A stretch of DNA of 64,000 nucleotides, from assembly GCA_050246115.1 (NCBI GenBank), contig JBFWWP010000026.1, positions 1 to 64,000 on the forward strand. The letters run 5' to 3'. This DNA is from JBFWWP01 sp050246115 (GTDB lineage Bacteria; Planctomycetota; UBA8108; UBA1146; JAJFFE01). Position numbers and translations under genes: made by a program. A model generated the notes under the pieces. That model had not been told where the DNA came from. It was given only the letters and a program-made list of their open reading frames with translations, and did no database searches. How positions within the stretch are numbered: the stretch's first letter is position 1; each line of letters opens with the position of its first letter. Positions 28,439-37,015 of the stretch are shown one piece after another.

Positions 28439-29779
28439 ATGAGTTCAGCCGTGCAACCGAACGACAACCCGAGCTCGCATCCGAAGTCAGCACCCGACCG
28501 CGGCGACGACTTCGACGCCTGGCGCGCCATGCCAACCCGTGTGGAGGTTCTGATTCTCGGCGGCGGCCCGGCCGGTCTCGAAGCAGCGCTGGCCTTGCGC
28601 GCTCGAGGACTGGACGTGCACGTGTTCGAAGCCGGGAAGATCGGGGCAAGCTTGCGGCGCTGGGGGCACATACGCATGTTCTCGCCCTGGGAGATGAACA
28701 CGTCGATCGTAGGCCGCGAGATCTCGGCGTGCAGCACCTCGGCAATCGGTGCCCACGACTGCCCAACTGGGGCCGAGTTCGTGGACCACTACCTCGAGCC
28801 ACTAGCCGCCAGTGAGTTGCTGCGTGGGCGGATCCACGAACAGACGCGCGCGCTTGGGGCCACCCGGCGTGGCGTGCTGAAGTCCGAGCTGATTGGCGCA
28901 CCCGAGCGCCGCCAGCGGCCGTTTCGGGTGGTGTGGCGGTTCACGCCTGCGGGCGGACGACCGACCGAGGGCTATACCGAGAGTCGATTCTTGATCGATG
29001 CGACCGGAGTGGCCGACCATCCCAACCCGACCGGCGACGGCGGGGTGCCCGCGCCAGGCGAGGAACAGTTCGCCGCACGCATTCGTCGCGACCTCTCCGC
29101 GCTGAACCCCGCCGCGGGTGAGCGCCTCGGCCGCCGCGTGCTGATCGTTGGCGGCGGCTACTCGGCAGCGACCGCGGGCGTCTGCTTGACCGAGTCGCTC
29201 CGCTCGGTGCCCGGCTCCGAAGTGCACTGGGCGTTCCGCGGGAGTCGGTTTCCCATTGCCGCCATCGACAACGACCCGCTCGCCGAGCGGCGCGCATTGA
29301 CCGAACGTGCGCACGCCATCGCCTCGGACCCACCCGACGGCATGACCATTCACGCCGGCGTCTCGGTCGAGCGATTCGAACCGCGCCCGGACGGCATAGC
29401 CGTGGTCTTGCGTCGAGATGACGGATCGAGTCGCGTCGTCGAGGTCGACGATGTATTGTCGCTCACCGGCTATCGACCGGACCTACACCTGCTCAGCGAA
29501 CTCCAGGTTCACCACTGTTATGCGACGGACGGCATCATGAGGGTCGCGGCGCACCTCCTCGGGGGGGCCGGCGGAGGCAGCGGCGACTGTTTGACCGTGT
29601 CGAGCGGCGGTCTGGACACCCTGCGCAGTCCAGAGGCGGACCTCTTCGTCTTGGGGAGCAAGTCGTATGGCCGCTCGTCGCAATACCTGCTGCGGACCGG
29701 CATCGAGCAGGCGGAGCAGGTAGCAGACGAGGTGCTGCGCCTCTCCGGAACGGCCGGAAAGCCGTCGCTGCGGGTATGA
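28439..29779 (+). CDS. FAD/NAD(P)-dependent oxidoreductase (flavin monooxygenase-like)
   Basis: A 446-aa flavoprotein with two dinucleotide folds: 'VLILGGGPAGLEAALALRARG' near residue 38 (FAD) and 'VLIVGGGYSAATAGVCLTES' near 237 (NAD(P)H). Between them, 'SLRRWGHIRMFSPWEMN' is like the conserved loop of bacterial flavin-containing monooxygenase/TrkA-like thioredoxin-reductase relatives, and 'DDVLSLTGYRPD' plus 'LFVLGSKSYGRSSQYLLRTG' form the C-terminal FAD part. No CxxC pair of thioredoxin reductase is seen. The start at 28439 has AGAGGA upstream at somewhat long spacing. The stop overlaps the next start (ATGA), so it is the first gene of a coupled three-gene operon with a radical SAM enzyme and a phosphoesterase. 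The substrate is unknown. Confidence 0.8.
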   Translation: MSSAVQPNDNPSSHPKSAPDRGDDFDAWRAMPTRVEVLILGGGPAGLEAALALRARGLDVHVFEAGKIGASLRRWGHIRMFSPWEMNTSIVGREISACSTSAIGAHDCPTGAEFVDHYLEPLAASELLRGRIHEQTRALGATRRGVLKSELIGAPERRQRPFRVVWRFTPAGGRPTEGYTESRFLIDATGVADHPNPTGDGGVPAPGEEQFAARIRRDLSALNPAAGERLGRRVLIVGGGYSAATAGVCLTESLRSVPGSEVHWAFRGSRFPIAAIDNDPLAERRALTERAHAIASDPPDGMTIHAGVSVERFEPRPDGIAVVLRRDDGSSRVVEVDDVLSLTGYRPDLHLLSELQVHHCYATDGIMRVAAHLLGGAGGGSGDCLTVSSGGLDTLRSPEADLFVLGSKSYGRSSQYLLRTGIEQAEQVADEVLRLSGTAGKPSLRV

Positions 29780-30729
29780 GCGCCATGAACTCGACGTCCC
29801 CTGACACCGAAGGTACCGCTTCCTGTCCGGCCCCCGAGTCGGCGCCGCTCCTTCCAACGGGTGAGTTGGACGTCCTCTGGTTCCAGGTCGGCGGAACCCT
29901 GTGCAACTTGTCGTGCACGCACTGTTTCATCTCGTGCTCGCCCACCAATCGCTCGCTCCCGCTGATGCACCCCGAAGAACTCGAACCGGCACTGCGGGAG
30001 GCTGAACGACTGGGAGTGCGCGAGTATTACCTAACGGGTGGGGAACCGTTCATCGCGAAGGATCTCGAGGCCATCGTCGCGAGAATCCTGCGCCAGGGGC
30101 CGGTCAGTGTACTCACGAATGGCACTCTGATCACCGAGGAACGCGCGCGTGCCTTCGCGGCCATCCGCGACGCCACCCGCTACTCGCTCGAGTTCCGGGT
30201 GTCGCTCGACGGGTGCACGGCTGCGGACAACGACGCGATCCGTGGACGGGGCACCTTCGAGCGCGCACTCCGCGGTATCGAGCGGCTGGTCAGCGCGGGC
30301 TTCTTGCCGATCTTGACGGCAGCGCAAGTCTGGGACCCCAGCCGCGACCAAGAGGTCCTCGCGGGCTTCGTGGCGGAGCTCGAGCGACGCGGCTACCGGC
30401 GTCCACGCATCAAGCTCCTCCCGCGGCTCAAGATCGGCGCGGAGGAGAGTCGCGCCGGCGGCTACGCCCCGGACGAGCGCATCACCGCCGACATGATGGA
30501 GGGCTTCGACTCGTCGCTGCTCCAGTGCTTCAGCAGCCGGATGGTATCGTCTCGCGGCGTGCACGTGTGCCCGATCCTAGTCGACGATCCGCGGGGTTTT
30601 CTCGGCGGCAGCCTCACGGACTCGCTGCGACCGTTCCCGCTGGCCGCCAACGCCTGCTTCACCTGTTGGCAGTACGGCAGCATCTGCTCGAACGTGTCGA
30701 GTGGCGGTCGACTCGGGCAGGCAACATGA
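29776..30729 (+). CDS. Radical SAM protein with C-terminal cysteine cluster
   Basis: A 317-aa enzyme. The radical SAM motif CNLSCTHC gives C43, C47 and C50, followed by 'YYLTGGEPFIAKDLE' and 'VSVLTNGTLIT', as in SPASM/twitch-type enzymes. The C-terminus carries further cysteines ('VHVCPIL', 'NACFTCWQYGSICSN') that probably bind one auxiliary iron-sulfur cluster, shorter than a full SPASM domain. There is no peptide substrate gene nearby, so a small-molecule substrate or an unannotated peptide is possible. The ATG overlaps the stop of the flavoprotein gene, and an in-frame ATG at 29785 is a weaker alternative. Function within the FAD/radical SAM/phosphoesterase operon is unknown. Confidence 0.82.
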   Translation: MSAMNSTSPDTEGTASCPAPESAPLLPTGELDVLWFQVGGTLCNLSCTHCFISCSPTNRSLPLMHPEELEPALREAERLGVREYYLTGGEPFIAKDLEAIVARILRQGPVSVLTNGTLITEERARAFAAIRDATRYSLEFRVSLDGCTAADNDAIRGRGTFERALRGIERLVSAGFLPILTAAQVWDPSRDQEVLAGFVAELERRGYRRPRIKLLPRLKIGAEESRAGGYAPDERITADMMEGFDSSLLQCFSSRMVSSRGVHVCPILVDDPRGFLGGSLTDSLRPFPLAANACFTCWQYGSICSNVSSGGRLGQAT

Positions 30730-30747
30730 TCGTACGCCTGAGCCGCA

Positions 30748-31602
30748 ATGCCTCCCGCCGATCTCGGAGGCCGGCTTCCCATCGGAATCGAGTCATCGGT
30801 GGTCGCTGAACCCCTCGGTCGTGTGGCCTTGTTTGGCGGGGTCTACTCGAACTACTACGCTTTGGTGGCCGCGATCGCGGACGCCCGCTCGCGCGGTGCC
30901 GAGCGTCTGTACTGTCTCGGCGATCTGGGCGCCTTCGGACCCCACCCGGATCGCGTGTTCCCCGTACTGATCGAGCACCGAGTAACGACCATCCAGGGGA
31001 ACTACGATCACTCCCTCGGCCACCGCAAGCAAGACTGCGCGTGCGGCTACACCGATCCCAAAGACAACCACTTCGCGCGTTTGTCGTACGAGTACACCTA
31101 CGCGCACACGGCGGATCGTTGGAAGGATTGGCTACGTGATCTTCCGCCGTCGTTGACCATCCGCGTCGGTGAGGAGCAGGTCCTTCTCTGCCACGGGTCC
31201 CCGCGTCGTACGAACGAGTTCCTCTGGGAGTCGACCACACCGGACCCGTTCCTGCGCCGCTTGTTCCGGCAGCACCCCGAGCGAGCCATCGCCTGCACCC
31301 ACACGGGCATCCACTGGCAACGCGAGGTCGACGATCGGCTCATGGTCAACGTCGGTGTCCTCGGACGACCGGAGAACAACGGTTCGACGAAGGTGGGATA
31401 CTGCCTACTCGACGCAGATCCGAGCCGCGCTTCCGGTTTGCGTGCGGAGTATGTAGACCTCGCGTACGACCACACGCAACTGGCCGAAGAGATGCGTGCG
31501 GAGCGGCTGCCCGAAGAGTTCGTGGAGACCATTCTCACGGGCTGGTGGACGAGCTGCCTCGAGATCCTCCCGGCGAAGGAACGCGCGGCCGGGCAACGCT
31601 AG
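30748..31602 (+). CDS. Calcineurin-like metallophosphoesterase with altered motif I
   Basis: A 284-aa protein of the YfcE/DevT-like phosphoesterase group. Motif II 'YCLGDLGAFGPHPD' (GD at 58-59), motif III 'IQGNYDHSLG' (84-87), the later histidine 'LLCHGSPRR' and the final 'ACTHTGIHWQ' are recognisable. In motif I the usual DxHGN is replaced by GGVYSNYYAL (residues 30-39), so the first metal-binding Asp and His are missing. A cysteine pair 'CACGYTDPKDN' follows motif III. The start is taken at ATG 30748, without a clear ribosome-binding site; GTG 30799 is possible. It lies 18 bp after the radical SAM gene, as last gene of the operon. Phosphatase activity is uncertain. Confidence 0.78.
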   Translation: MPPADLGGRLPIGIESSVVAEPLGRVALFGGVYSNYYALVAAIADARSRGAERLYCLGDLGAFGPHPDRVFPVLIEHRVTTIQGNYDHSLGHRKQDCACGYTDPKDNHFARLSYEYTYAHTADRWKDWLRDLPPSLTIRVGEEQVLLCHGSPRRTNEFLWESTTPDPFLRRLFRQHPERAIACTHTGIHWQREVDDRLMVNVGVLGRPENNGSTKVGYCLLDADPSRASGLRAEYVDLAYDHTQLAEEMRAERLPEEFVETILTGWWTSCLEILPAKERAAGQR

Positions 31603-31634
31603 CGCGTTGTCAGGCAACGCTGGCCGAGGCGGGT

Positions 31635-32069
31635 TCAGCGGGCTGGTTGGGCGACGCTATCGGTCGTCTGCACGGTGTCGGGCCACAGGATTCTCTGTAC
31701 GGAGTCTTGGACCTCGCGCACGGTGAAGGGCCGAATGAGATAGCCGTGGCAGCCGCGACGGAGGTGGCGCACGATGTGATCGACATCCTCGATGTCCGTC
31801 GTCATGAGCATGCGTGTCTGGCGCCCGACCCCGACCCCGAGTTCTTGCTCGTGTTCACGCATCTCGCGCAGCACGTCGATTCCGCCCCAACCTTGGGTGG
31901 ATACGTCGACACAGACGAGATCGTAGGGCTGGGATGCGGCGTACGCGGTCTGGAACTGTCGCAGCCCTTGCCCCGCTTCGGGAACACAGTCACAGCTCCC
32001 GAGTTCGGCCAGCGCTTGCTTGAGGACCCGGCGGCTCGCTCCCTGAGCTTCGATGATGAGAGTGCGCAT
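31635..32069 (-). CDS. Stand-alone response regulator with degenerate active site
   Basis: A 144-aa CheY-like receiver with no output domain. The phospho-acceptor Asp is likely D55 in LVCVDVST. The usual acidic pair at the N-terminus is reduced to one residue (LIIEAQG), the conserved Ser/Thr is present (LMTTDI), and the conserved Lys before Pro is Arg (GYLIRPF, R113). These changes suggest altered or lost phosphorylation. The ATG at 32069 has AGGAG 6 nt upstream. It is convergent with the phosphoesterase gene (32 bp between stops). Upstream, 160 bp of spacer precedes the 179-bp element at 32230. Confidence 0.8.
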   Translation of the reverse strand: MRTLIIEAQGASRRVLKQALAELGSCDCVPEAGQGLRQFQTAYAASQPYDLVCVDVSTQGWGGIDVLREMREHEQELGVGVGRQTRMLMTTDIEDVDHIVRHLRRGCHGYLIRPFTVREVQDSVQRILWPDTVQTTDSVAQPAR

Positions 32070-32229
32070 GCGTTCTCCTGCTCCCCAAACTCGGCTTCCT
32101 ACCGAAGTCTTCCATCCGCTCGCCAGACTGACCAACGGAACCACGACCGCCACTCCAGGGAGCACCGCGACCGCTCGTTCCAAGTCGAGACGGGCGCGGT
32201 CGATCCGCGACTCTTCGAGGGCTGGCTCA

Positions 32230-32408
32230 GGAGTCGCCCCAGAATGACTTCGACATCTTGCCGTCGATTTCGGTCAGATTCGGCCGATCGGGAAAGCTCG
32301 GAACCGGAGGCGTAGCCTTAGTTCCGGTCAGGACTTCGAGGTTTTCGGATCGGTCGAAGATGGCCCGAAGCGACGAGCAAGAGGGTGAAGTTGTTCTGGG
32401 GCGACTCC
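32230..32408 (-). mobile_element. 179-bp MITE-like element, copy 2 (inverted)
   Basis: Same length and sequence family as the copy at 5073 but in the opposite orientation. Both ends carry a matching change (GCCCCAG instead of GCCCAAG, with the complementary change at the other end), so the inverted-repeat pairing is preserved. It is flanked by TCA at 32227-32229 and 32409-32411. On the minus strand the latter is the TGA stop of the upstream gene, so the element forms the start of that gene's 3' untranslated region, as in copy 1. Confidence 0.85.
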
Positions 32409-33416
32409 TCAGAGCTTGGGGAGCGGGAACTCGAAACGACGTCGTGAGGTGGTGACGACCAAGAGCGTGTCCGCATCACGGGCGATCATGCGCGCCGCGA
32501 ACGGCGCGGCGGGGTCGGGTTGTGCGAGCGCGGTCGCCGGCACTTCGACGGAGTTCTGCGTGCTCGCGGCGCGGGCGAGGCGCTCGTCCGTACCCCGGGC
32601 CCGGGCTTCGAGCGTCGCTTCCCGTCGACGGAGACGATCGAGTTCGTCGCCGCTCGCGTGTGTGCTCTGTCGCCGCACGAGGGCGAGTTCGCGCTGGATG
32701 CTGACCCGTTCGTCCAGCAGCTTCAAGTAAGCGCGATCCTCCAGCAGGAGGCGTGCGCGATCTTGGTCGGCGTCCAGGAGGGTGAGTCGCCAGCTCCGGG
32801 GAGACTGCGCGGTTTCGAGGTTCCCGATCGGGGCGGTCGAACCGGTCTCGGTGGCTCGCGGGAAGGTGTAGGTCTGGAGTCGCCAAGGGCCGCTTTCGAA
32901 AGCCGCGCTTCGAAGCGGATCGAATCGGCCTTCGACGAGTAGCGCCCCCCACCGGATTTGGAGCGCACCGATCGCGACGTCTCCGCGCTCGACGCCGGAA
33001 ACCGAGACGCGAACCTCTTCCGGGGCCGAGAAGTCGGCGCGCTCGACAGGAAGCGAGTAGCTCGTGTTGGCGCCGACCGAACGGAGCTCGAGTCGCAGTT
33101 CGCCGTTCGCCTCGACGGCCAAAGAGAGCGAGTACTCACCGACCGGTACGATCTCGGTGCCCCACAGGACCGGCAGCGGGACGCGCAACGTCGCGTCGCG
33201 AGGAATGGGAGTCGAACCGGCCACCGACAAGTCGGGTGGGTCCGACCAACCCGAGGTCGAAGCAAGGGTGGCGACGAACTCCGCACCTGCCAACTGCACG
33301 CGCGACACCGAGACAGCACGCTCGGGCGGGCTCTGGACAGCGACGACGACGCACGCGATGAGCGACAATCCGCCGACCACGCCGAGGCGCCGCAGGTCGG
33401 GTCCGGTCCGGTTCAC
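32409..33416 (-). CDS. Hypothetical membrane-anchored protein with coiled coil
   Basis: Not recognised. A 335-aa protein with a GTG start at 33416 (a GAAGG-type site about 11 nt upstream; a GTG two codons earlier is also possible). A hydrophobic anchor or signal lies at residues 8-26 ('LGVVGGLSLIACVVVAVQS'). About 180 residues of beta-rich sequence follow, then a coiled coil near 230-290 ('YLKLLDERVSIQRELALVRRQ', 'LDRLRRREATLEARARGTDERL'). The last residues return to beta character. It probably lies outside the membrane. On the minus strand it follows the poly(A) polymerase gene across a sequence gap. Its stop codon coincides with the flank of the 179-bp element. Confidence 0.65.
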   Translation of the reverse strand: MNRTGPDLRRLGVVGGLSLIACVVVAVQSPPERAVSVSRVQLAGAEFVATLASTSGWSDPPDLSVAGSTPIPRDATLRVPLPVLWGTEIVPVGEYSLSLAVEANGELRLELRSVGANTSYSLPVERADFSAPEEVRVSVSGVERGDVAIGALQIRWGALLVEGRFDPLRSAAFESGPWRLQTYTFPRATETGSTAPIGNLETAQSPRSWRLTLLDADQDRARLLLEDRAYLKLLDERVSIQRELALVRRQSTHASGDELDRLRRREATLEARARGTDERLARAASTQNSVEVPATALAQPDPAAPFAARMIARDADTLLVVTTSRRRFEFPLPKL

Positions 33417-33477
33417 GCAAGTCACCGCCTTCTCGCGAGCAGAGCACCATGCCAAGGTTACGATAGGGCCAATATCG

Positions 33478-33577
33478 NNNNNNNNNNNNNNNNNNNNNNN
33501 NNNNNNNNNNNNNNNNNNNNNNNNNNNNNNNNNNNNNNNNNNNNNNNNNNNNNNNNNNNNNNNNNNNNNNNNNNNNN
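33478..33577. other. Assembly gap (100 N)
   Basis: A run of 100 N, a conventional placeholder, so the true distance is unknown. It removes the C-terminal end of the poly(A)/CCA polymerase gene and the sequence up to the next gene. The two flanks share no terminal identity, unlike the second gap. Confidence 0.99.
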
Positions 33578-34752
33578 TAGATCTCCGCGGCGTCGCGCAG
33601 GTAGTGCCGCTGACGAAGCGCCACCGGGATGTTCCCGCGCTCGAGCGCCTTCGCAATCCGGGGCCACGCCCCGAGCGCATGCCAAAGGCGCTCCTGGTCG
33701 CGGCGATAGACCCGAATCCGTTTCTGGAAGATCGGGCCGAGAAGCTGCAGGAATGGTTCGAAAGGCAGCGCGCCTCGCGGCACGCCCGTCTGTTCGACCT
33801 CCAGCGCTTTCGGCAGGATGAGTGGCGCAAAGAGTGCCGCGAGGCCGAGACTGTGCGTGACCTCGAGGCCGTCCCGAACCATCTGATCGAGGCGCCTCAA
33901 GCAATCGTCGAGCAACGCTTTGCCCGACCGGGCCGACCGTTGCCGGAAGGTGGCGACCAAATCCGGCAGTAGCAGTTTCAAGAAGCCGAACTCGTGCAGT
34001 GTGTCGAAGTACTCGCGCGCATGGCCGCTCGCCAGATCCTTGTAGAGTTCTTCGATCATGCGGGCTTCGTTGGCCTTGAGGATCTCGTCTCGCTCCGAAA
34101 CCAGCGCGCGCCGGGTCTGCTCCTCGATCGAAAAGGACAGGCGGGTCGTGTGGCGAATCGCGCGCATCATGCGGACCGGATCTTCTCGAAACGAGAAGAC
34201 CGGGTCTTGGATCGTCCGCACCAGCCCGGCACGCAGATCTTCGACCCCACCCACGTAGTCGATCACCGAGAAGTCGCCGATGTTGTAGAAAAGGCCGTTG
34301 ATCGTCAGGTCGCGGCGGGTCGCGTCTTCCTCGGCGGTCCCATAGACGTTGTCGCGGCGAATCAACTCACCGTCGCGCACGATCCCGTCGGATTCGGAGG
34401 AACTCCGAAAGGTCGCGACCTCGATGATCTTCCCATCGGGGTAGTGCAGATGCGCCAGGCGGAAGCGACGTCCGATGATGCGGCAGTTGCGAAACAGCTT
34501 CTTGACCTGGCGCGGACGAGCGTCGGTCGCGATGTCGAAGTCCTTGGGACGACGCCCCAACATCAGGTCGCGCACGCCCCCGCCAACGAGGTAGGCCGCG
34601 AATCCGGATTGATGCAGGCGGTAGAGGATCTTCAGGGCATCGGGGTCGATGTCCCGTCGCGAGACCCCGTGATCGACCCGCTCCACGATTCTCGGCTTGC
34701 CCCCGGCGACGGGGAAGCGGTCGGGAGTGGCCTTCGCGTCGGGCTTGGACAT
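33578..34752 (-). CDS. pcnB: Poly(A) polymerase / CCA-tRNA nucleotidyltransferase, C-terminus missing
   Basis: A class II nucleotidyltransferase, 391 codons visible from ATG 34752 before the gap. The head has 'YLVGGGVRDLMLGRRPKDFDIAT' with the metal-binding pair D71 and D73, 'RRDLTINGLFYN' and 'FREDPVRMMRAIRHTTRL', followed by the helical neck and body. The basic stretch and order ('IIGRRFRLAHLHY...IIEVATFR') match PcnB-type poly(A) polymerases, but a CCA-adding enzyme cannot be excluded. These enzymes act on RNA 3' ends. The protein is truncated only by the sequencing gap at 33478-33577. A 192-bp spacer separates its start from a 179-bp element. Confidence 0.9.
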
Positions 34753-34944
34753 GGCCCCCAATGTTCGGAGTTGCGGTTCGACACTCGAAAGAAGACACAG
34801 GGCAACGGCCGCCCCGAACGGGATCTCGGAAGCCAGACGGTCCCGCCGAGCCCGGGCGCATTCCCAAGCAGCGACGTCGTCGAGCGGCACGCGGGCGGCG
34901 AAGCTCGCCGCGTCGCCGGGCCGGCGCCGGGGTGCTCCCCCTGA

Positions 34945-35123
34945 GGAGTCGCCCAAGGATAACTTCACCCTCTTGCTCGTCGCTTCGGGCCATCTTCGAC
35001 CGATCCGAAAACCTCGAAATCCTCACCGGAACCAAGGCTACGCCTCCGGTTCCGAGTTTTTTGGATCGGCCGAATCTGACCCAAATCGACGGCAAGATGT
35101 CGAAGTTGTTCTTGGGCGACTCC
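34945..35123 (+). mobile_element. 179-bp MITE-like element, copy 3
   Basis: Third copy, same orientation as that at 5073, again exactly 179 bp. The inverted ends GGAGTCGCCC/GGGCGACTCC are intact. It is flanked by TGA (34942-34944) on the left and TTA (35124-35126) on the right, consistent with a TNA target and one later change. It lies between the VWA gene and the poly(A) polymerase gene, both on the minus strand, so it is inside their shared transcript or promoter region. Confidence 0.85.
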
Positions 35124-35297
35124 TTAGGGCCGCGAATCCTACTCTCCGGCCCTTCGGCGCTCAATCGAAGAAGCGTGCGAAACGGCCGACGATCGCAGCC
35201 GGGCGTGCTCGCCGGGCCAGGATCGATGAGGTGGCGGCGTTCGTGTGGCGGCGCTGGCGACTGGGGCCTGAAGGTGGCGACGACTCCAGCCGGGAAG

Positions 35298-36725
35298 TCA
35301 GTGTGGGCGGTTCGCCCCAGAGATCGGACTCGAACCGACGAGAAAGCTCCACCAAACATTCGCGACCGGGGACGACTCCCTCACATAGAGCGCGCGACTA
35401 CCACCCACGCGGGCGAGTTCGTCGAAGCTCGGGACGCGATCGAATTCGGCCTCGCGTAGGATCCCCAGCACTTGCACTCGATACGCGTCGGGAGACGAAT
35501 GCGCGGCCTCGCAGAGCGAGATCATGCCGGAGACACGCTCGTAGGCGGGCGGGGCGTCGCCGAACACCACCAGCACCCGTTCCACGCCGCTCCCCCACTC
35601 GAAGGATCCGAAACGAAAAGCCTCGAACAAAGCCCGGTCAACGCCCTCGGGAACGTCGCCACCTTCTTCGCACCGCCAGCGAGAGAGAGACGCCAGGAAG
35701 GCATCCGGGTCCGGCGTGAGCGACTGACGATCGACCACCTCGTCGCGAAATCCGATCCAACCCCAGGTTCGGTGACTGCCGGGCCCGGAGAGCAAGGGCA
35801 CCACGGACTCGAGAACCGTGACGGTCTCGCGGACTTCGGCGGACATGCTCTCGGAGAGATCCACCAAGAAGACGGTGGCGCGGGATTGCTGGGCCGACAC
35901 CTCCGCCGAGGCGACCCAGGCCCCGACGTCGGCGGACCAGGCCGCGCGCGGCCCGCCATCTCGGTGCCACTGCTGCCAGCGGCCGGCGATGCGGGCACCA
36001 GGGTGAGCGTCGGCGGGCGCGGAGCCGGGTCGCGGGCCGAGGTGCTGGAACTCCCCCGTGGCTGGATCCGCGGCCAACCGGTCTCGCGCGCGCACACGGA
36101 AGACCTCGGGACCGTTTCGGAGGACTGCCAGCCAACCCGCCGCGCGGTCGAGTGGATCCGCCGGGGGAGCCTCGAGAAAGGCCCACATCTGAGGGCCCGT
36201 CAGCGACGGCGGGTCTACAGCGGCCCAGTCGTGTTGAGGTTCCTCGACGTTGGACCGAGCGCCCGACGCCGCTGCGGCCTCGGGCGGCGCGAGGTGGACC
36301 GAGTCGGCGGTCGACAACGGGACCTCGGAGGTCTTGGTGGTGGAGTCGACGGCGGGCGCCGGCTGGGTTGGGGAGGTCGCTGCCGGGGCGGCGCCCGCCG
36401 ACACCGCTCCGGAACGGCGTTCGCCATCCCCGACGTCTCGACCCGAGTCGTTCGCAACGTGGGTGGCGTCTGGGAGGATGGCTGACTCCACCGGCGGGTC
36501 CACGGTCGACGGCAACCCCGGGCTCGAGGCGGCAGCGATCTCTGCCCCGTTGGGTGCGACGGGCGCCAGCGTGGATGCCGCAGGCGCCGATCGTGCGACC
36601 AGATAGCCGAGAAGCACCGTATTGAGGAGCCCCAAGCCCAGCGCCAACCCGACGACCAGATAGATCCCCTCTCGCGGTCGCAGGATCACTTCCTGCCCGC
36701 ACCGACAGCGGTACTGAATGGTCAT
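35298..36725 (-). CDS. VWA-domain protein with N-terminal zinc ribbon and membrane helix
   Basis: A 475-aa protein. Residues 1-20 ('MTIQYRCRCGQEVILRPREG') look like a half zinc ribbon, then a transmembrane helix near 22-44. A Pro/Ala/Ser/Thr-rich linker of about 120 residues follows, then a VWA domain in the C-terminal half with the MIDAS start DLSESMS and 'RVLVVFGDAPP'. Such proteins are frequent in planctomycetes and are thought to act in surface assemblies, but the partner is unknown. The ATG at 36725 is preferred; a GTG 11 codons upstream lacks a good ribosome-binding site. The 290-bp region upstream to lexA holds nothing recognised. Confidence 0.78.
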   Translation of the reverse strand: MTIQYRCRCGQEVILRPREGIYLVVGLALGLGLLNTVLLGYLVARSAPAASTLAPVAPNGAEIAAASSPGLPSTVDPPVESAILPDATHVANDSGRDVGDGERRSGAVSAGAAPAATSPTQPAPAVDSTTKTSEVPLSTADSVHLAPPEAAAASGARSNVEEPQHDWAAVDPPSLTGPQMWAFLEAPPADPLDRAAGWLAVLRNGPEVFRVRARDRLAADPATGEFQHLGPRPGSAPADAHPGARIAGRWQQWHRDGGPRAAWSADVGAWVASAEVSAQQSRATVFLVDLSESMSAEVRETVTVLESVVPLLSGPGSHRTWGWIGFRDEVVDRQSLTPDPDAFLASLSRWRCEEGGDVPEGVDRALFEAFRFGSFEWGSGVERVLVVFGDAPPAYERVSGMISLCEAAHSSPDAYRVQVLGILREAEFDRVPSFDELARVGGSRALYVRESSPVANVWWSFLVGSSPISGANRPH

Positions 36726-37015
36726 CCCGTCGCAGGTCCTCCGGTCCAAGTCGTCCACCGATGGCGTGGAGGCGCGATCGGCAAGCCTTGGACATTCTAA
36801 CCGACGAGCCCGTTCTTTCCTCCCTACTCATCGGGAGTTGGGGCGCGGCCGACGCCAGCGCGGATCGGCAGTCTCGCGCTCGGCACCGCAAAGGAGACGG
36901 CGGTCGTCGACGGACGTCGCGGACGGGATGAAGGGAAGGGCTGTCCGCTCAGAGGCGCCCACAGCTGGACTGGCGACGGCCCCGGGGACCTCGGGGCGAC
37001 TCAGAGCCGCGGCGG

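Noticed and set aside
33994..34944. Plus-strand 316-codon frame ending exactly at the left TGA flank of element copy 3
   Set aside because: It is antisense to the poly(A) polymerase, which has clear catalytic motifs. The coincidence with TGA was therefore not counted as a third stop-codon insertion.
35310..35350. tRNA-like T-loop string (GGACTCGAACC) near a CCACCA
   Set aside because: It lies inside the 3' part of the VWA gene, and no acceptor, D-arm or anticodon arm could be matched around it.
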